From Methylobacterium oxalidis (lineage in GTDB: Bacteria; Pseudomonadota; Alphaproteobacteria; Rhizobiales; Beijerinckiaceae), in the NCBI RefSeq assembly GCF_007992195.1, contig NZ_BJZU01000027.1:1-64000 (forward strand): DNA of 64,000 nt, given 5' to 3'. Both the position numbers and the translations under genes were made by a program. Shown here in pieces: positions 28,400-38,900 of this stretch (positions are counted from its first letter, which is position 1; the number at the start of each line of letters is the position of its first letter). The notes under the pieces were generated by a model, which was not told the origin of the DNA, ran no database searches, and saw nothing but the letters and a program-made list of their open reading frames with translations.

Positions 28400-30490
28400 T
28401 TACGCGAGGTGCAGGGCCGTGACGGCGAGGTCGATGGCCTTGATGCCGACGAAGGGCACCAGCACGCCGCCGAGGCCGTAGACGAGGAGGTTGCGGCGCA
28501 GGAGCGAGGCCGCGCCGACCGGCCGGTAGGTCACGCCTCTGAGCGCGAGCGGGATCAGCGCCACGATGACGAGCGCGTTGAAGATGATCGCCGAGAGGAT
28601 CGCACTCTGCGGCGAGGCGAGCCCCATCACGTTGAGGGCCTGAAGCTGGGGGTAGAGCGTCAGGAACATCGCCGGGATGATCGCGAAGTACTTCGCGACG
28701 TCGTTGGCGATCGAGAAGGTCGTCAGCGCGCCGCGCGTCATGAGGAGCTGCTTGCCGATGCCGACGATCTCGATGAGCTTGGTCGGGTCGGAATCGAGGT
28801 CGACCATGTTCCCGGCCTCGCGGGCCGCCACCGTGCCGCTGTTCATGGCGACGCCGACATCGGCCTGGGCGAGCGCCGGCGCGTCGTTGGTGCCGTCGCC
28901 GCACATGGCGACCAGCTTGCCCTCGGCCTGCTCGCGCCGGATCAGCGCCAGCTTGTCCTCGGGGGTCGCCTGGGCGAGGAAGTCGTCGACGCCCGCCTCC
29001 GCCGCGATGGCGGCCGCGGTCATGGGGTTGTCGCCGGTGATCATCACGGTGCGGATGCCCATGCGGCGCAGCTCCGCGAAGCGCTCGCGGATGCCGCCCT
29101 TCACGACGTCCTTCAGGTAGACAACGCCGAGCAGGCGGCCGTCCCTGGCCACGGCGAGCGGGGTACCCCCGGCCTTGGCGATCTCCTCCGCGATGGCCCG
29201 GACCTCGCCCACGGCCTCGGTCTCAGCGGCCGGGTGATAGGCGAGCGCCGCGCCGGTGCCGCGGCTCGCCATGGGCTGGGCCGTGACGGCGGCGATGACG
29301 GCATCGACCGCGCCCTTGCGGATGGAGGAGCCCTCCAGGTCGACGCCGCTCATGCGCGACTGCGCCGTGAAGTGCACGAAGCTGGCGCTCAAGGCCGCCA
29401 TGTCGCGGGCGCGGATGCCGTACCGCTCCTTGGCCAGCACCACGATGGAGCGGCCCTCCGGCGTCTCGTCGGCGAGCGAGGCGAGCTGGGCGGCGTCGGC
29501 CAGATCCTGCTCGGGCACGCCGCTCACGGGGCGGAACTCGGTCGCCTGCCGGTTGCCCAGCGTGATCGTGCCGGTCTTGTCGAGGAGCAGCGTGTCGACG
29601 TCGCCCGCCGCCTCCACGGCGCGGCCCGACATGGCGAGCACGTTGAAGCGCACGAGCCGGTCCATGCCGGCGATGCCGATGGCGGACAGGAGCGCGCCGA
29701 TGGTCGTCGGGATCAAGGTCACGAAGAGGGCCACCAGCACGATCACCGGGATCGAGCCGCCCGCGTAAGTGGCGAAGCTCGGGATGGAAGCCACCGCGAA
29801 GACGAACACGATGGTGAGGCCCGCGAGCAGGATGTTGAGCGCGATCTCGTTCGGCGTCTTCTGGCGCGCCGCGCCCTCGACGAGGGCGATCATGCGGTCG
29901 ACGAAGGTCGAGCCGGCCGCGGCCGTGATGCGCACCGTGATGGCGTCCGAGAGCACCTCCGTGCCGCCGGTCACGGCCGAGCGGTCGCCGCCGGATTCCC
30001 GGATGACCGGCGCGGACTCGCCGGTGATGGCCGCCTCGTTGACGGAGGCCACGCCCTCGACGACCTCGCCGTCCGAGGGGATGAGGTCGCCGGCCTCGAC
30101 CAGCACGATGTCGCCGACCTTCAGGCTCGTGCCGGGCACGGTCTCGAAATCGCGGCCCCGGCCGGTGAGCCGCTTGGCGGTCATCTCGGTGCGGGTGCGC
30201 CGCAGGCTGTCGGCCTGGGCCTTGCCGCGGCCCTCCGCCAGGGCCTCCGCGAAGTTGGCGAAGAGCAGGGTGAACCAGAGCCAGAGGACGATCTGGCCGG
30301 AGAAGAACAGGTCGGCCCCGCCCGCGGCGAGGTCGCGGACGAACAGCACGGTGGTGAGGGCGGCCACCACCTCGACCACGAACATGACCGGGTTGCGGAT
30401 CATGGCGCGGGGATCGAGCTTCCTGACGGAGCCGAGGAGCGCGGGCCCGACGAGGGCGGCGCTGAAGAGCGATGAGGTCTTGCGGAACAT
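28400..30490 (-). CDS. kdpB: Potassium-transporting P-type ATPase subunit KdpB, 696 aa
   Basis: A complete P-type ATPase: actuator TGES ([10 protein letters not shown]), phosphorylated Asp304 in [12 protein letters not shown], nucleotide-binding region, and [20 protein letters not shown] and [16 protein letters not shown] in the P-domain. It hydrolyses ATP to drive potassium into the cell through KdpA. Start ATG 30490 (MFRKTSS) is chosen because the frame upstream is Pro/Arg-rich. A 65-aa membrane ORF lies between it and kdpA, which is not part of the standard kdpFABC set. Confidence 0.96.
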   Translation of the reverse strand: MFRKTSSLFSAALVGPALLGSVRKLDPRAMIRNPVMFVVEVVAALTTVLFVRDLAAGGADLFFSGQIVLWLWFTLLFANFAEALAEGRGKAQADSLRRTRTEMTAKRLTGRGRDFETVPGTSLKVGDIVLVEAGDLIPSDGEVVEGVASVNEAAITGESAPVIRESGGDRSAVTGGTEVLSDAITVRITAAAGSTFVDRMIALVEGAARQKTPNEIALNILLAGLTIVFVFAVASIPSFATYAGGSIPVIVLVALFVTLIPTTIGALLSAIGIAGMDRLVRFNVLAMSGRAVEAAGDVDTLLLDKTGTITLGNRQATEFRPVSGVPEQDLADAAQLASLADETPEGRSIVVLAKERYGIRARDMAALSASFVHFTAQSRMSGVDLEGSSIRKGAVDAVIAAVTAQPMASRGTGAALAYHPAAETEAVGEVRAIAEEIAKAGGTPLAVARDGRLLGVVYLKDVVKGGIRERFAELRRMGIRTVMITGDNPMTAAAIAAEAGVDDFLAQATPEDKLALIRREQAEGKLVAMCGDGTNDAPALAQADVGVAMNSGTVAAREAGNMVDLDSDPTKLIEIVGIGKQLLMTRGALTTFSIANDVAKYFAIIPAMFLTLYPQLQALNVMGLASPQSAILSAIIFNALVIVALIPLALRGVTYRPVGAASLLRRNLLVYGLGGVLVPFVGIKAIDLAVTALHLA

Positions 30491-30548
30491 GGGTTCGATT
30501 GTCCGGGGGGGCGGGGTGGCCCGGCGAGCGGCGCCGGGCCATGCCGGT

Positions 30549-30746
30549 TCAGGGGGCGGTCGCGCCGGCGGCCAGGGTGAGGGCCGCCGCGAGGGCGAGA
30601 CCGCCGAGCAAAGCCACGCCGAGGAGCGCCAGCACGAGGTCGGAGGTCCGCAGCGGCGGGGCGCCGGCCTGGCCACGTCGCTGGGCGGGCCGATGCGGCA
30701 TCAGGTGATGGCGCGGGACGCGCCGGGTGGGCAGGGCGCGCGGCAT
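30549..30746 (-). CDS. Small membrane protein within the kdp operon, 65 aa
   Basis: Basic N-terminal half (many Arg, His and Pro) and a C-terminal hydrophobic helix ([20 protein letters not shown], about residues 37-58). It begins one base after the kdpA stop and ends 58 bases before the kdpB start, so it is co-transcribed with the ATPase genes. No standard Kdp subunit has this shape or position. It may be an accessory or regulatory subunit, or a lineage-specific insertion. The basic half argues for an inside orientation of the N-terminus. Confidence 0.55.
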   Translation of the reverse strand: MPRALPTRRVPRHHLMPHRPAQRRGQAGAPPLRTSDLVLALLGVALLGGLALAAALTLAAGATAP

Positions 30747-30747
30747 C

Positions 30748-32463
30748 TCAGCCTCCCGCCGGAAAGGTCTGGCCGGCTGAACCGGCGAAGTGCTCGACCA
30801 CGGGGCCGAGCGCCAGCGATGGGAAGAAGGTCAGGCCGCCGATGATGAGCACCACGCCGACGAGGAGGCCGACGAAGAGGCCGCCATGGGTCGGGAAGGT
30901 GCCCGCCGAGGCCGGGACCCGCTTCTTGGCCGCGAGCGAGCCCGCGATGGCGAGCACCGGGATCTTCACGAAGAACCGGCCCACCAGCATGCCGATGCCG
31001 AGGGTGGTGTTGTAGAACAGGGTGTTGGCGGAGAGCCCGGCGAAGGCAGAGCCGTTGTTGGCCGCAGCCGAGGTGTAGGCGTAGAGGATCTCCGAGAAGC
31101 CGTGCGGGCCGGCATTCGCGGGGCCCGCGAGGCCCGCCGGCAGCACGCTCGCGAGCGCGGTGAAGCCCAGCATCACCAGCGGCAGGCAGAGGATGCCGAG
31201 CATCGCCATCTTCACCTCGCGCGCCTCGATCTTCTTGCCGAGGTACTCGGGCGTGCGCCCGACCATCAGGCCGGCGACGAAGATCGCCACGATCACGAAG
31301 ACCAGCATGCCGTACAGGCCGGCGCCGACGCCGCCGACGATGACTTCCCCGAGCTGCATGTTGAGCAGCGGGACGAGGCCGCCGAGCGCCGTGAACGAGT
31401 CGTGCATGGCGTTGACCGCGCCGCAGGAGGCGGCGGTGGTGATGACCGCGAACAGCGCCGAGGCGCTGAGCCCGAAGCGGATCTCCTTCCCCTCCATATT
31501 GCCGCCGGTCAGGCCGAGGCTCGACAGGACGCCGGAGGCGTTAGCCTCGGCCCAGTAGGTGACGGCGACGCCGGCGACGAAGAGCAGGCCCATGGCGGCG
31601 AGGATCGCCCAGCCCTGGCGCTCGTCGCCGACCATGCGGCCGAACACGTTCGTGAGCGCGGCGCCGAGCACGAAGATCGAGACCATCTGCACGAAGTTCG
31701 ACAGGGCGGTCGGGTTCTCGAAGGGGTGCGCGGCGTTGGCGTTGAAGAAGCCGCCGCCGTTCGTGCCGAGCATCTTGATGGCGACCTGGCTCGCCACGGG
31801 GCCGACCGCGATGGTCTGCACGGCGCCCTCCAGCGTGGTCGCCTCGACGGAGGCCGACAGCGTCTGCGGAATCCCTTGCGAGACCAGGAACAGGGTGTAG
31901 ATCACGCAGAGCGGCAGCAGCACGTAGAGGCTCGCGCGGGTCACATCGACCCAGAACGAGCCGAGCGTCTTCGCGGAGGCCCGCGCGAAGCCGCGGATCA
32001 GCGCCACCGCGACCGCGATGCCGGAGGCGGCCGACACGAAGTTCTGGTGCGTCAGGCCCAGCATCTGGGACAGGTACGAGAGCGTGGTCTCGCCGCCGTA
32101 GGACTGCCAGTTCGTGTTGGTGACGAAGCTCGTGGCCGTGTTGAAGGCGAGGTCCGGGGCGACCGCCGCCTGCCCGGCCGGGTTCAGCGGCAGCACCGCC
32201 TGCAGGCGCAGGATGGCGTAGAGCAGGAGGAACCCCAGCAGGTTGAAGACGATCATCGCGCCCGCGTAGCCGAGCCAGGTCTGCTCCCGGCCGGCATCGA
32301 CGCCGGCGACGCGGTAGAGCCCGCGCTCCACGGGGGCGAGCACGGGCGAGAGGACGGTGCCCTCGCCGCTGAAGACACGGGTCATGTAGGCCCCGAGCGG
32401 CTTCACGAGCGCCAGCACGACCGCGCAGTAGAGCGCGATCTGCATCCAGCCGTTGAGTGTCAT
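30748..32463 (-). CDS. kdpA: Potassium-transporting ATPase potassium-binding subunit KdpA, 571 aa
   Basis: A polytopic membrane protein with about ten helices and the channel-like potassium filter regions of KdpA ([56 protein letters not shown]). It is the potassium-conducting subunit, related to Trk/Ktr transporters. Start ATG 32463 gives the usual N-terminus ([13 protein letters not shown]) and length. It follows kdpF after 22 bases. Confidence 0.97.
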   Translation of the reverse strand: MTLNGWMQIALYCAVVLALVKPLGAYMTRVFSGEGTVLSPVLAPVERGLYRVAGVDAGREQTWLGYAGAMIVFNLLGFLLLYAILRLQAVLPLNPAGQAAVAPDLAFNTATSFVTNTNWQSYGGETTLSYLSQMLGLTHQNFVSAASGIAVAVALIRGFARASAKTLGSFWVDVTRASLYVLLPLCVIYTLFLVSQGIPQTLSASVEATTLEGAVQTIAVGPVASQVAIKMLGTNGGGFFNANAAHPFENPTALSNFVQMVSIFVLGAALTNVFGRMVGDERQGWAILAAMGLLFVAGVAVTYWAEANASGVLSSLGLTGGNMEGKEIRFGLSASALFAVITTAASCGAVNAMHDSFTALGGLVPLLNMQLGEVIVGGVGAGLYGMLVFVIVAIFVAGLMVGRTPEYLGKKIEAREVKMAMLGILCLPLVMLGFTALASVLPAGLAGPANAGPHGFSEILYAYTSAAANNGSAFAGLSANTLFYNTTLGIGMLVGRFFVKIPVLAIAGSLAAKKRVPASAGTFPTHGGLFVGLLVGVVLIIGGLTFFPSLALGPVVEHFAGSAGQTFPAGG

Positions 32464-32485
32464 GGAGATCGGTCCGTCAGGCCGC

Positions 32486-32575
32486 TCAGAACCGCTCGGG
32501 GCGGACGAGGGCGTAGGTGAGGTAGACGAGGAGCCCCGCGGTCACGAGGGCACCGAGGGCGAGATCGAGGGTCAT
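32486..32575 (-). CDS. kdpF: Potassium-transporting ATPase small subunit KdpF, 29 aa
   Basis: A single hydrophobic helix with the family's C-terminal end ([13 protein letters not shown]). KdpF is a short lipid-like subunit that stabilises the KdpABC complex. ATG 32575 and TGA at 32486-32488 enclose 29 codons, typical for KdpF, directly upstream of kdpA. Confidence 0.9.
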   Translation of the reverse strand: MTLDLALGALVTAGLLVYLTYALVRPERF

Positions 32576-32586
32576 GGCCGCCTGCC

Positions 32587-32670
32587 TCAGAGCCGTTCGC
32601 AGAGCGAGGCGTAGCCGGCGGCGAGCGCGAAGAAGGCGAGGCTCGCGGCGATGAAGGCGATATCGAGCAT
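32587..32670 (-). CDS. Tiny membrane peptide at the head of the kdp operon, 27 aa
   Basis: ATG 32670 opens a 27-codon frame ending 11 bases before kdpF. It is one hydrophobic helix (IAFIAASLAFFALAAGYA) followed by the polar end SLCERL. From memory, similar peptides ending in CERL precede kdpF in other proteobacteria. It may be an extra small subunit or a translated leader. It is too short for automatic gene calling and would usually be missed. Confidence 0.65.
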   Translation of the reverse strand: MLDIAFIAASLAFFALAAGYASLCERL

Positions 32671-32800
32671 GATGCGTCCGTACCCGTTCGGCCGGTCCGT
32701 CGCGGTTCTGCCGCGATTGGCCGGCCCGAGCCCGAATGTGGACGGGAACCGCGTGAGGGTTCGAGAGGGAGAGGAGGCCGATCTTATAAGGATCGCATGA
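32671..32800 (-). promoter_or_regulatory. kdp operon promoter region
   Basis: The gap upstream of the first kdp peptide contains TTATAAG (32784-32790) flanked by the short inverted arms CGATC and GATCG. The AT-rich core could be a -10 element on the minus strand, and the arms part of a KdpE site. This is a guess from symmetry; no experimentally defined KdpE box of this group was available to compare. Confidence 0.35.
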
Positions 32801-32907
32801 GGATCGGCGGGATCCGGGCTGTCCGAGGTTCGGGGACAGGTTCGTCCCGCCCGGTTCGGCCCCGGGTTTCCGGCAGGCGGCCGGTGCATCGGTGTGCCCA
32901 AACGCGT

Positions 32908-32938
32908 GCGGCCGCCGGCCCGCAAGGCCGGCGGCCGC
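32908..32938 (-). terminator. Strong GC hairpin after the giant nuclease gene
   Basis: GCGGCCGCCGGCC (32908-32920) pairs perfectly over 13 bases with GGCCGGCGGCCGC (32926-32938) around a CGCAA loop. It begins 22 bases after the stop codon of the minus-strand gene and is followed on that strand by a short TTT. It is most likely the terminator that separates this gene from the kdp promoter region. Confidence 0.7.
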
Positions 32939-32960
32939 GTCGAGGCGGCGGGGAACCGGC

Positions 32961-35900
32961 TCAGCCGATGCCGCCGACCTGGAACTTGCCGTCGGCGAAG
33001 GCCGAGCGGCCCTCGTAGAGGCCGGCCTGCAGGTAGTGCTGCATCGGGTCGACGGCCGCCCCCGCCACGTCCCGGTAGGCGGACAGGTACGACGAGGTGT
33101 CGAAGTCCGCGGCCGGGTCGCGGCCTTCCTTCCAGCCGAACGCGTCGTAGTGCGAGAGCGGGTTGATCGCCGCCGCCTTCACGTCGCCGTAGGCCGCGAG
33201 GTAGCCCTTGGTGTCGAACACCGCGTTCGGGTCGCGGCCCTCCTTCCAGCCGAAGTTCTCGAAGTGCGAGCGGGCGAACGCGAAGCTGTCGCCGCCGGCC
33301 GCCGAGGCGGTGCGCGCCACGTCCGCGTTGGCCAGCAGGTAGTACTCGGCGTCGAAGCCGCCGCGGATGCCGGAGGCGCGCCCGATCGCCTCGGACGTCG
33401 TCCGGCCCTCGGCCTGGCCGAACTCGAGGTAGTGCTGGAGCGGGTTGAGGCCGGCCGCCTTCACGTCCGGGTTCCTGGCCAGGTACGCCTCGTTGTCGAA
33501 GGCGACGGAGGGGTCGCGGCCCTCGCGGGCACCGGTCTGCAGGTAGTGCTGGAGCGGGTTGAGACCGGCCGCCTTCACGTCCGGATTCGCCGCGAGGTAC
33601 CCGTTCGTGGAGAACAGCGCGTTCGGATCGCGCCCCTCGCGCCAGCCGAACGCCGCGTAGTGCGCGTCCGCGTCGATCCCGGCCCGGAGCACGTCCTTGT
33701 TGGCGGCGAGGTAGAAGAGGTCGTCGACGCCGGGCGCGCCGTCCCGCAGAACCACGGTGGTGTCGGTGAACTGCACCCGCTCGAAGCCCGCGATCGCGTC
33801 GCGGCCCTCGGGGCCGGTCACGAACGTGAAGGCGCCCTCGCGGGTCACCGTCACGTCGGCGAGGGCCGAGTTGAAGACCAGGGTGTCGTTGCCCGGCGAG
33901 CCGTCGGCGTCCTGGCCGCCGATCAGGATGTCGTTGCCCGCGCTGTTGACGATGGTGTCGTCGCCCGCGCCGCCGCGCAGGAGGTCGGCGAAGGCCGTGC
34001 CCTGGAGCGTGTCGGCCCCCGCCGTCCCGGTCTTCGCGACGCCCGATTGCAGGACGGTGTCGGCGCGAAGAGCGAGGTTCTGGATGCGGGTGTCGCCCGC
34101 CGGGCCGGTATCGGCCTGGCCGTAGGGGTTCGTCGCGTAGAACGCCTTCAGATACTCGGCGAGCGCGTCCTGCTCGGAGCCCTGGGCCGCGAAGGTCTCG
34201 GTGTCGGGCAGCGAGATCGGGGCGGCGTCGCGCAGCGCGACCTTGTTCTCGCCGTAGGCCGGGAAGGGATAGTTGTCGCCGCCGAGGCCCGGCGCCGCCG
34301 CGGTGCCGGTGGCGAGGAAGTCGAGGGTGACCACCCGGATCGGCCGGTTCGCGTCGCCGATGAGCTGACCGTTCTGCACGAGCGTGTCGAGGATGAAGCC
34401 GTTCTCGTCGACGATCGCCGCCGAGACGATCCGCTGGCCCTCGCGGGTGACGTTGCCGTTGGCGTCGAGCGTCTGGGACTGCTTCGTCGCGTCGAAGGCG
34501 TAGCGGATGCCGCCGATCTGGGTGAACTGGCCGGGCGTGGCGCCGGGCGCCACAGCGGCGACGCCGTGTTCCAGGACCCGCTCCAGCTCCGAGGCCGTCA
34601 CGGTGACGAGGGCGAGATTGTTGTTGAAGCGCAGCGAGTTGGTGACGTCGAGCTGAGAGATGTCGCCGGCCTGCTTGCCCGCCTCCGCGTTGGCGGCCGG
34701 CGGCAGCTCCGCGGCGCTCCCGCCCGCGGTCGAGAAGGAGCCGATCGAGTCGCGGATGCCGCCGCCGTTCTTGATCGAGACCGTGACGGCACCGTCGAAC
34801 TGCTTGGCGTACCAGAGGTTCGCGTCGGCCGTCAGGTTGCCGAGGTTCGTCTCCTCGGTGCGCACCTCGCCGCGGCGTCCCTCGAGGTACACGCTGGTGC
34901 GGCCGAGGATGTTGCCGTCCTGCTGGCGGATGATGTCGGCGATGCCGACGGTCTCCTGCACGCCGTCGTTGTTGGCGTCGAGGCCCTCGATCATCTCGCG
35001 GACGAGGAAGCCCTTGCTGCCCGGGGTGAAGGCGGCAGCGGTCGAACCCCAGAGCTGCGCGACGGTCGTGTCGTCCACCGCGACGGCGCCGCTCGTGGCC
35101 GGGTTCACCGAATCGCGGAGGATGTTGCCCTGGTCGTCGAAGGTGACGGTGAGGCGGCCGACATAGGCGTACTCGGAGGACGTGTTGACGAGGGCGAGGG
35201 TCTGGCCGCTCGCGTTCGTGTAGAATTGCGGGTAGCCGCCGCCCGTGGTGTCGCCGGGCAGGAGCCGGTCGTCGCCGTCGGCGAGCAGCGTGTGCGAGCC
35301 GCCGCCGATCAGCACGTCGACGTTGCGCAGGAGCGGCGCCAGCGCCTGCTCGTTGGCGAGCTGCTGCAGGTGCGTGCCGACGATCACCTTGTTGAGGCCG
35401 GGATTGGCCGCGAGCACCCGGTCGACCTCGGCGTTGATCTGGTCGGCGAGCAGCCGGATGTTGTCCTGCCCGTTGAAGCCGTCGACGGTGACGTTGCCGA
35501 GCGAGGTCAGGAGCGGCTCGAGCTGCGTCGTGGCGCCGATGAAGGCGATCCGCTCGCCGTTCTCCACGAGGATCGTGGACTTGGCGATCTTGTCGGCGCC
35601 GGTGCCGGTCTGGGTCGAGGTCGGCCCGGTCGCCGCGAACCCGGCCTCCGAGACGTTCGGGTTGACGAGGCCGGAGAGTGCGGCCTCGCGGGAGAAGTTG
35701 AGGTTCGTGGAGAGGTAGGGGAACTGGGCGCCGACCCAGGTATCGTCGGCCGCGCCCGCCGCGGTGCCGAGATTGGCGCCGATGATGTTGGCGACCTCGG
35801 TCGGCCCGGAATCGAATTCGTGGTTGCCGAACACCGCGGCCTGCACGCCGACGATGTTCTGGATGGTGACGTCGGCCCGGCCCACCGAGGGGGCGAGGCG

Positions 35901-38900
35901 CGCGTAGGCGGCGGCGCCCGAGAGCCCGTAGAGCTGGTTGTAGATGCCGTTGTAGGTCGCGGCGAGCTGCGGGTCGGCGCCCGCGATGAAGAACGGGCTC
36001 GGGATCCAGCCGTCGCCGGTGGAGAGCGTGATGGAGTTCGCCGTCGAGTCCTCGAGCTTGTCGACGATCGCCGCGAAGTTCGCCGCGCGCTGCGTCGCGA
36101 GGAGGCCCGCCTCCCAGTCGGAGGCGTGCAGGATCTGGAGCGTGTACGGCATCGGGGTCGATCCCTGCGTGGTGAAGTCGAGCCGGTCCTGGGCGAGGCC
36201 CGCGAAGGCGTTGCCGGCGGCGTCGGTGAGGGCGCCGGCCGGCACGATCACGTCGTAGGCGGCGCCGGGGCGCAGATCCGCGGCGGGGTTGATGGTGACG
36301 GTGGTGCCGCTGATCGCCACCTGCGCGGCGTCGGTGACGGCGATGGTGCGGACGTCCCCTGCCCCGTCCGTCAGGGTGATGCTGCCGCTGCCGGCCCGCA
36401 CCGCTTCGCTGAAGGTGAGCACGATGTCGGCGCCCGCGGCGACCGCGGTCGCGTTGTCGGAGGGGGTTGCCGAGACGAGGCGCGGAGCGGCCTGGTCGAG
36501 CCTGAGCCCGACGAGCACGGGATCGTGGTCGGATTCGCGGGCGACGACGCCGGCCTCGAAGTAGCTGGGGTCGCAGCCGAAATCGAGGTTGTAGTCGAGG
36601 GCGTCCGCCTCGTCGGCGTTGATGTGCCACTCGGTGACGCCGGTCACCTGGGCGTTGAGGCTGGCACTCGCGAAGGCGTGGTCGAGGGCGCCGTAGGCGG
36701 CGTCGAAGACGTAGGAGTAGGGGTCCGCGAGGCGGTCCTCGGCGAGGTTTGTGAAGCCGCCGGCCTTCACGAGGTCGAGGGCGTCCTCCTTGAGGTAGGC
36801 GTTGAAGTCGCCGAGCAGGATCGTGTCGCCGTCCTGCGTGCCGGTGGGCTTCAGCGCGACCCATTCGGCGAGCGCCTTGGCGGCGAGCTCGCGCTGCTGC
36901 TGCCAGCCGCCCTGCCCGTCGCCCTGGTCGGCGTCGGCGCCCGTGCCGGCCCCGCTCTTCGACTTGAAGTGGTTGATGACGGCCATGAAATCCTCGCCCG
37001 TCGCGATCTCGTGGAAGGTGACGGCGAGCGAGGCGCGGCTGGTGTTGGTGCCGTTGAAGATGGCGCCGATCGTGCTCTGCTGCAGGAGCGCGGGGTCGAA
37101 GGCGGCGACGTCCGCGTCGTCGAGCTTCTCGATCGTGGTGTTCATCGCCACGCTGACCTTGCTCGGCTTGTAGATGAAGCCGACCGCGATCGCGTCGCCG
37201 CCGAGGAACTGGCCCTGATCGAGCTGGGCGCCGGGGTTCACGTAGGCGTAGGTGCCGGCCCCCGCCTTCAGGTTGAGCTGGCCGACGAGGTACTCGAGCG
37301 CGTTGCCCGGGTCACCCGGTCGGAACTGGTTCTCGAGCTCGGTGAGGCCGAGCACGTCGGCGCCCGTCGCGATCAGCGTGTTGACGAGCTTCTCGGTCTG
37401 GCGGCCGAACTCGGCGGCCGTGTTGGCGCCGCGCGGGTCGAGGCCGATCGCGGTCTTCACGCCGGTGGCCGAGCCGTCGCTGTCGAGGGTCTTGAAGTAG
37501 TTGAGGACGTTGAGACTGCCGACCTTGAGCGTGCCGCCCGTGTCGTCGGGCGCGGACGTGCGGGGATTGGTCCGCACGAAGCTGTTGTCGCCGTCCTCGA
37601 TCGCCCGGACCCGGTAGGCGTTCGACGGGCCGTAGCCGAGGACGCCCGTCAGCCCCGTCACGGTGTCGCCCATGCGCGGGGCCGCGGCGGTGCCGTAGGG
37701 GCCGAAGCCCGCGAGGTTGCCGATCGGCTGGTTCTGGCTGTTGAGGCCGTCGTCGTAGACGATCGAGCGGGCGGCGCTCTGCGCGAGGTAGGCGGCGTAG
37801 GCGGCCGCGTCCGGCTCGTACGCGTTCGTGAAGGTCTCGACCCGGCCGCCCGCGGCGAGGCGGATCTCGTTGAAGCGGTCGAGGTTGAACTGCTCGGTGA
37901 TCGTCAGGGTCTGGGGCAGCGTGACCAGCATGCCCTCGTAGGCTTCGAGGTTCGGCTGGGCGGTCGCGCCGGTGCCGACCGTGCCGGCGGCCGGGAGCTG
38001 CACCGCGACGGCCTGGGCCCTCACCCCGGCGCCCGTCAGGGCGCCGGCCTGCATCATCTGGATGCCGGAGACCGCGGTGACCGTGATCTGCGTCTCGCCG
38101 TTGAACTCGGTCACCGTGCCGGTGACGCGAACCCGGTCACCCTCGGCGACGTTCGACAGGAAGTTGCCGGTTCCCTCGTAGACGAAGACGCCCTCGGAGG
38201 TCGCCGCGTCGCCGTCCTGGTCCGCGCCCTCCTCCTGCAGGTAGAAGCCGCCGAGGTTGCGGGCCCCGTCCGCGTCGCCGTTCTGGAAGTCGCCGACGAC
38301 GATGGCGTCGAGGGTGACGGTGCGGCCGACGAGGGCGCTCGCGGCGCCCGAGCCCTGGACCTCGTGGATCCTGGTGATGCCCTGCGCCTCGTAGAGCACC
38401 GTGGTATTGCCGACCTCGTTGGCCGAGACAACGAGCGCCCTGCCCGTCGGGCTGTCGGCGGCGCTGATGAAGGTGACGACCTCGGGGCCGGCATCCGCGG
38501 CCGAGGCCGGGGGCTCGTAGGCGACGTAGCGGGCATCGGCCGGGTCGGTGACGTCGTAGACCATGACGCCGCCGATCCGCTCCAGGCCGACGAAGGCGTA
38601 GGTGCGGCCGTCGACGACGCCGATCGTGACGCCCTCGGGCTCCGGTCCCTTGTCGTCGGAGCGGTTGTCGGGGACGCCCGCGCCCTGGTTCTGGTTGAAG
38701 ATCGCGGGCACGTCGCGGGCGGTGATCGCCTCGAACTCGCCGCCGGTCTCGCGGACCTTGGTGATGGTGCCGTCGCCGTTGTCGCGGAAGATCGAGATGC
38801 CGCGGCCGCCGAAGCCGTAGAGCTGGTCGAGGTCGCCGTCCCCGTCCGTGTCGCCGAACTTGGTCAGGACGTTGAGCCGGCCGAGGTCGCTGGCCTTGAG

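Noticed and set aside
28325-30475. Plus-strand open frame of 716 codons across the kdpB gene
   Set aside because: Arg/Gly/Asp/His-rich shadow of kdpB and kdpC, which have unmistakable motifs on the other strand.
32587-36864. A 1425-codon minus-strand frame overlapping the nuclease gene
   Set aside because: It is almost entirely Arg/Pro/Gly over the nuclease gene in a second frame; only its last 27 codons are real, as the kdp leader peptide.
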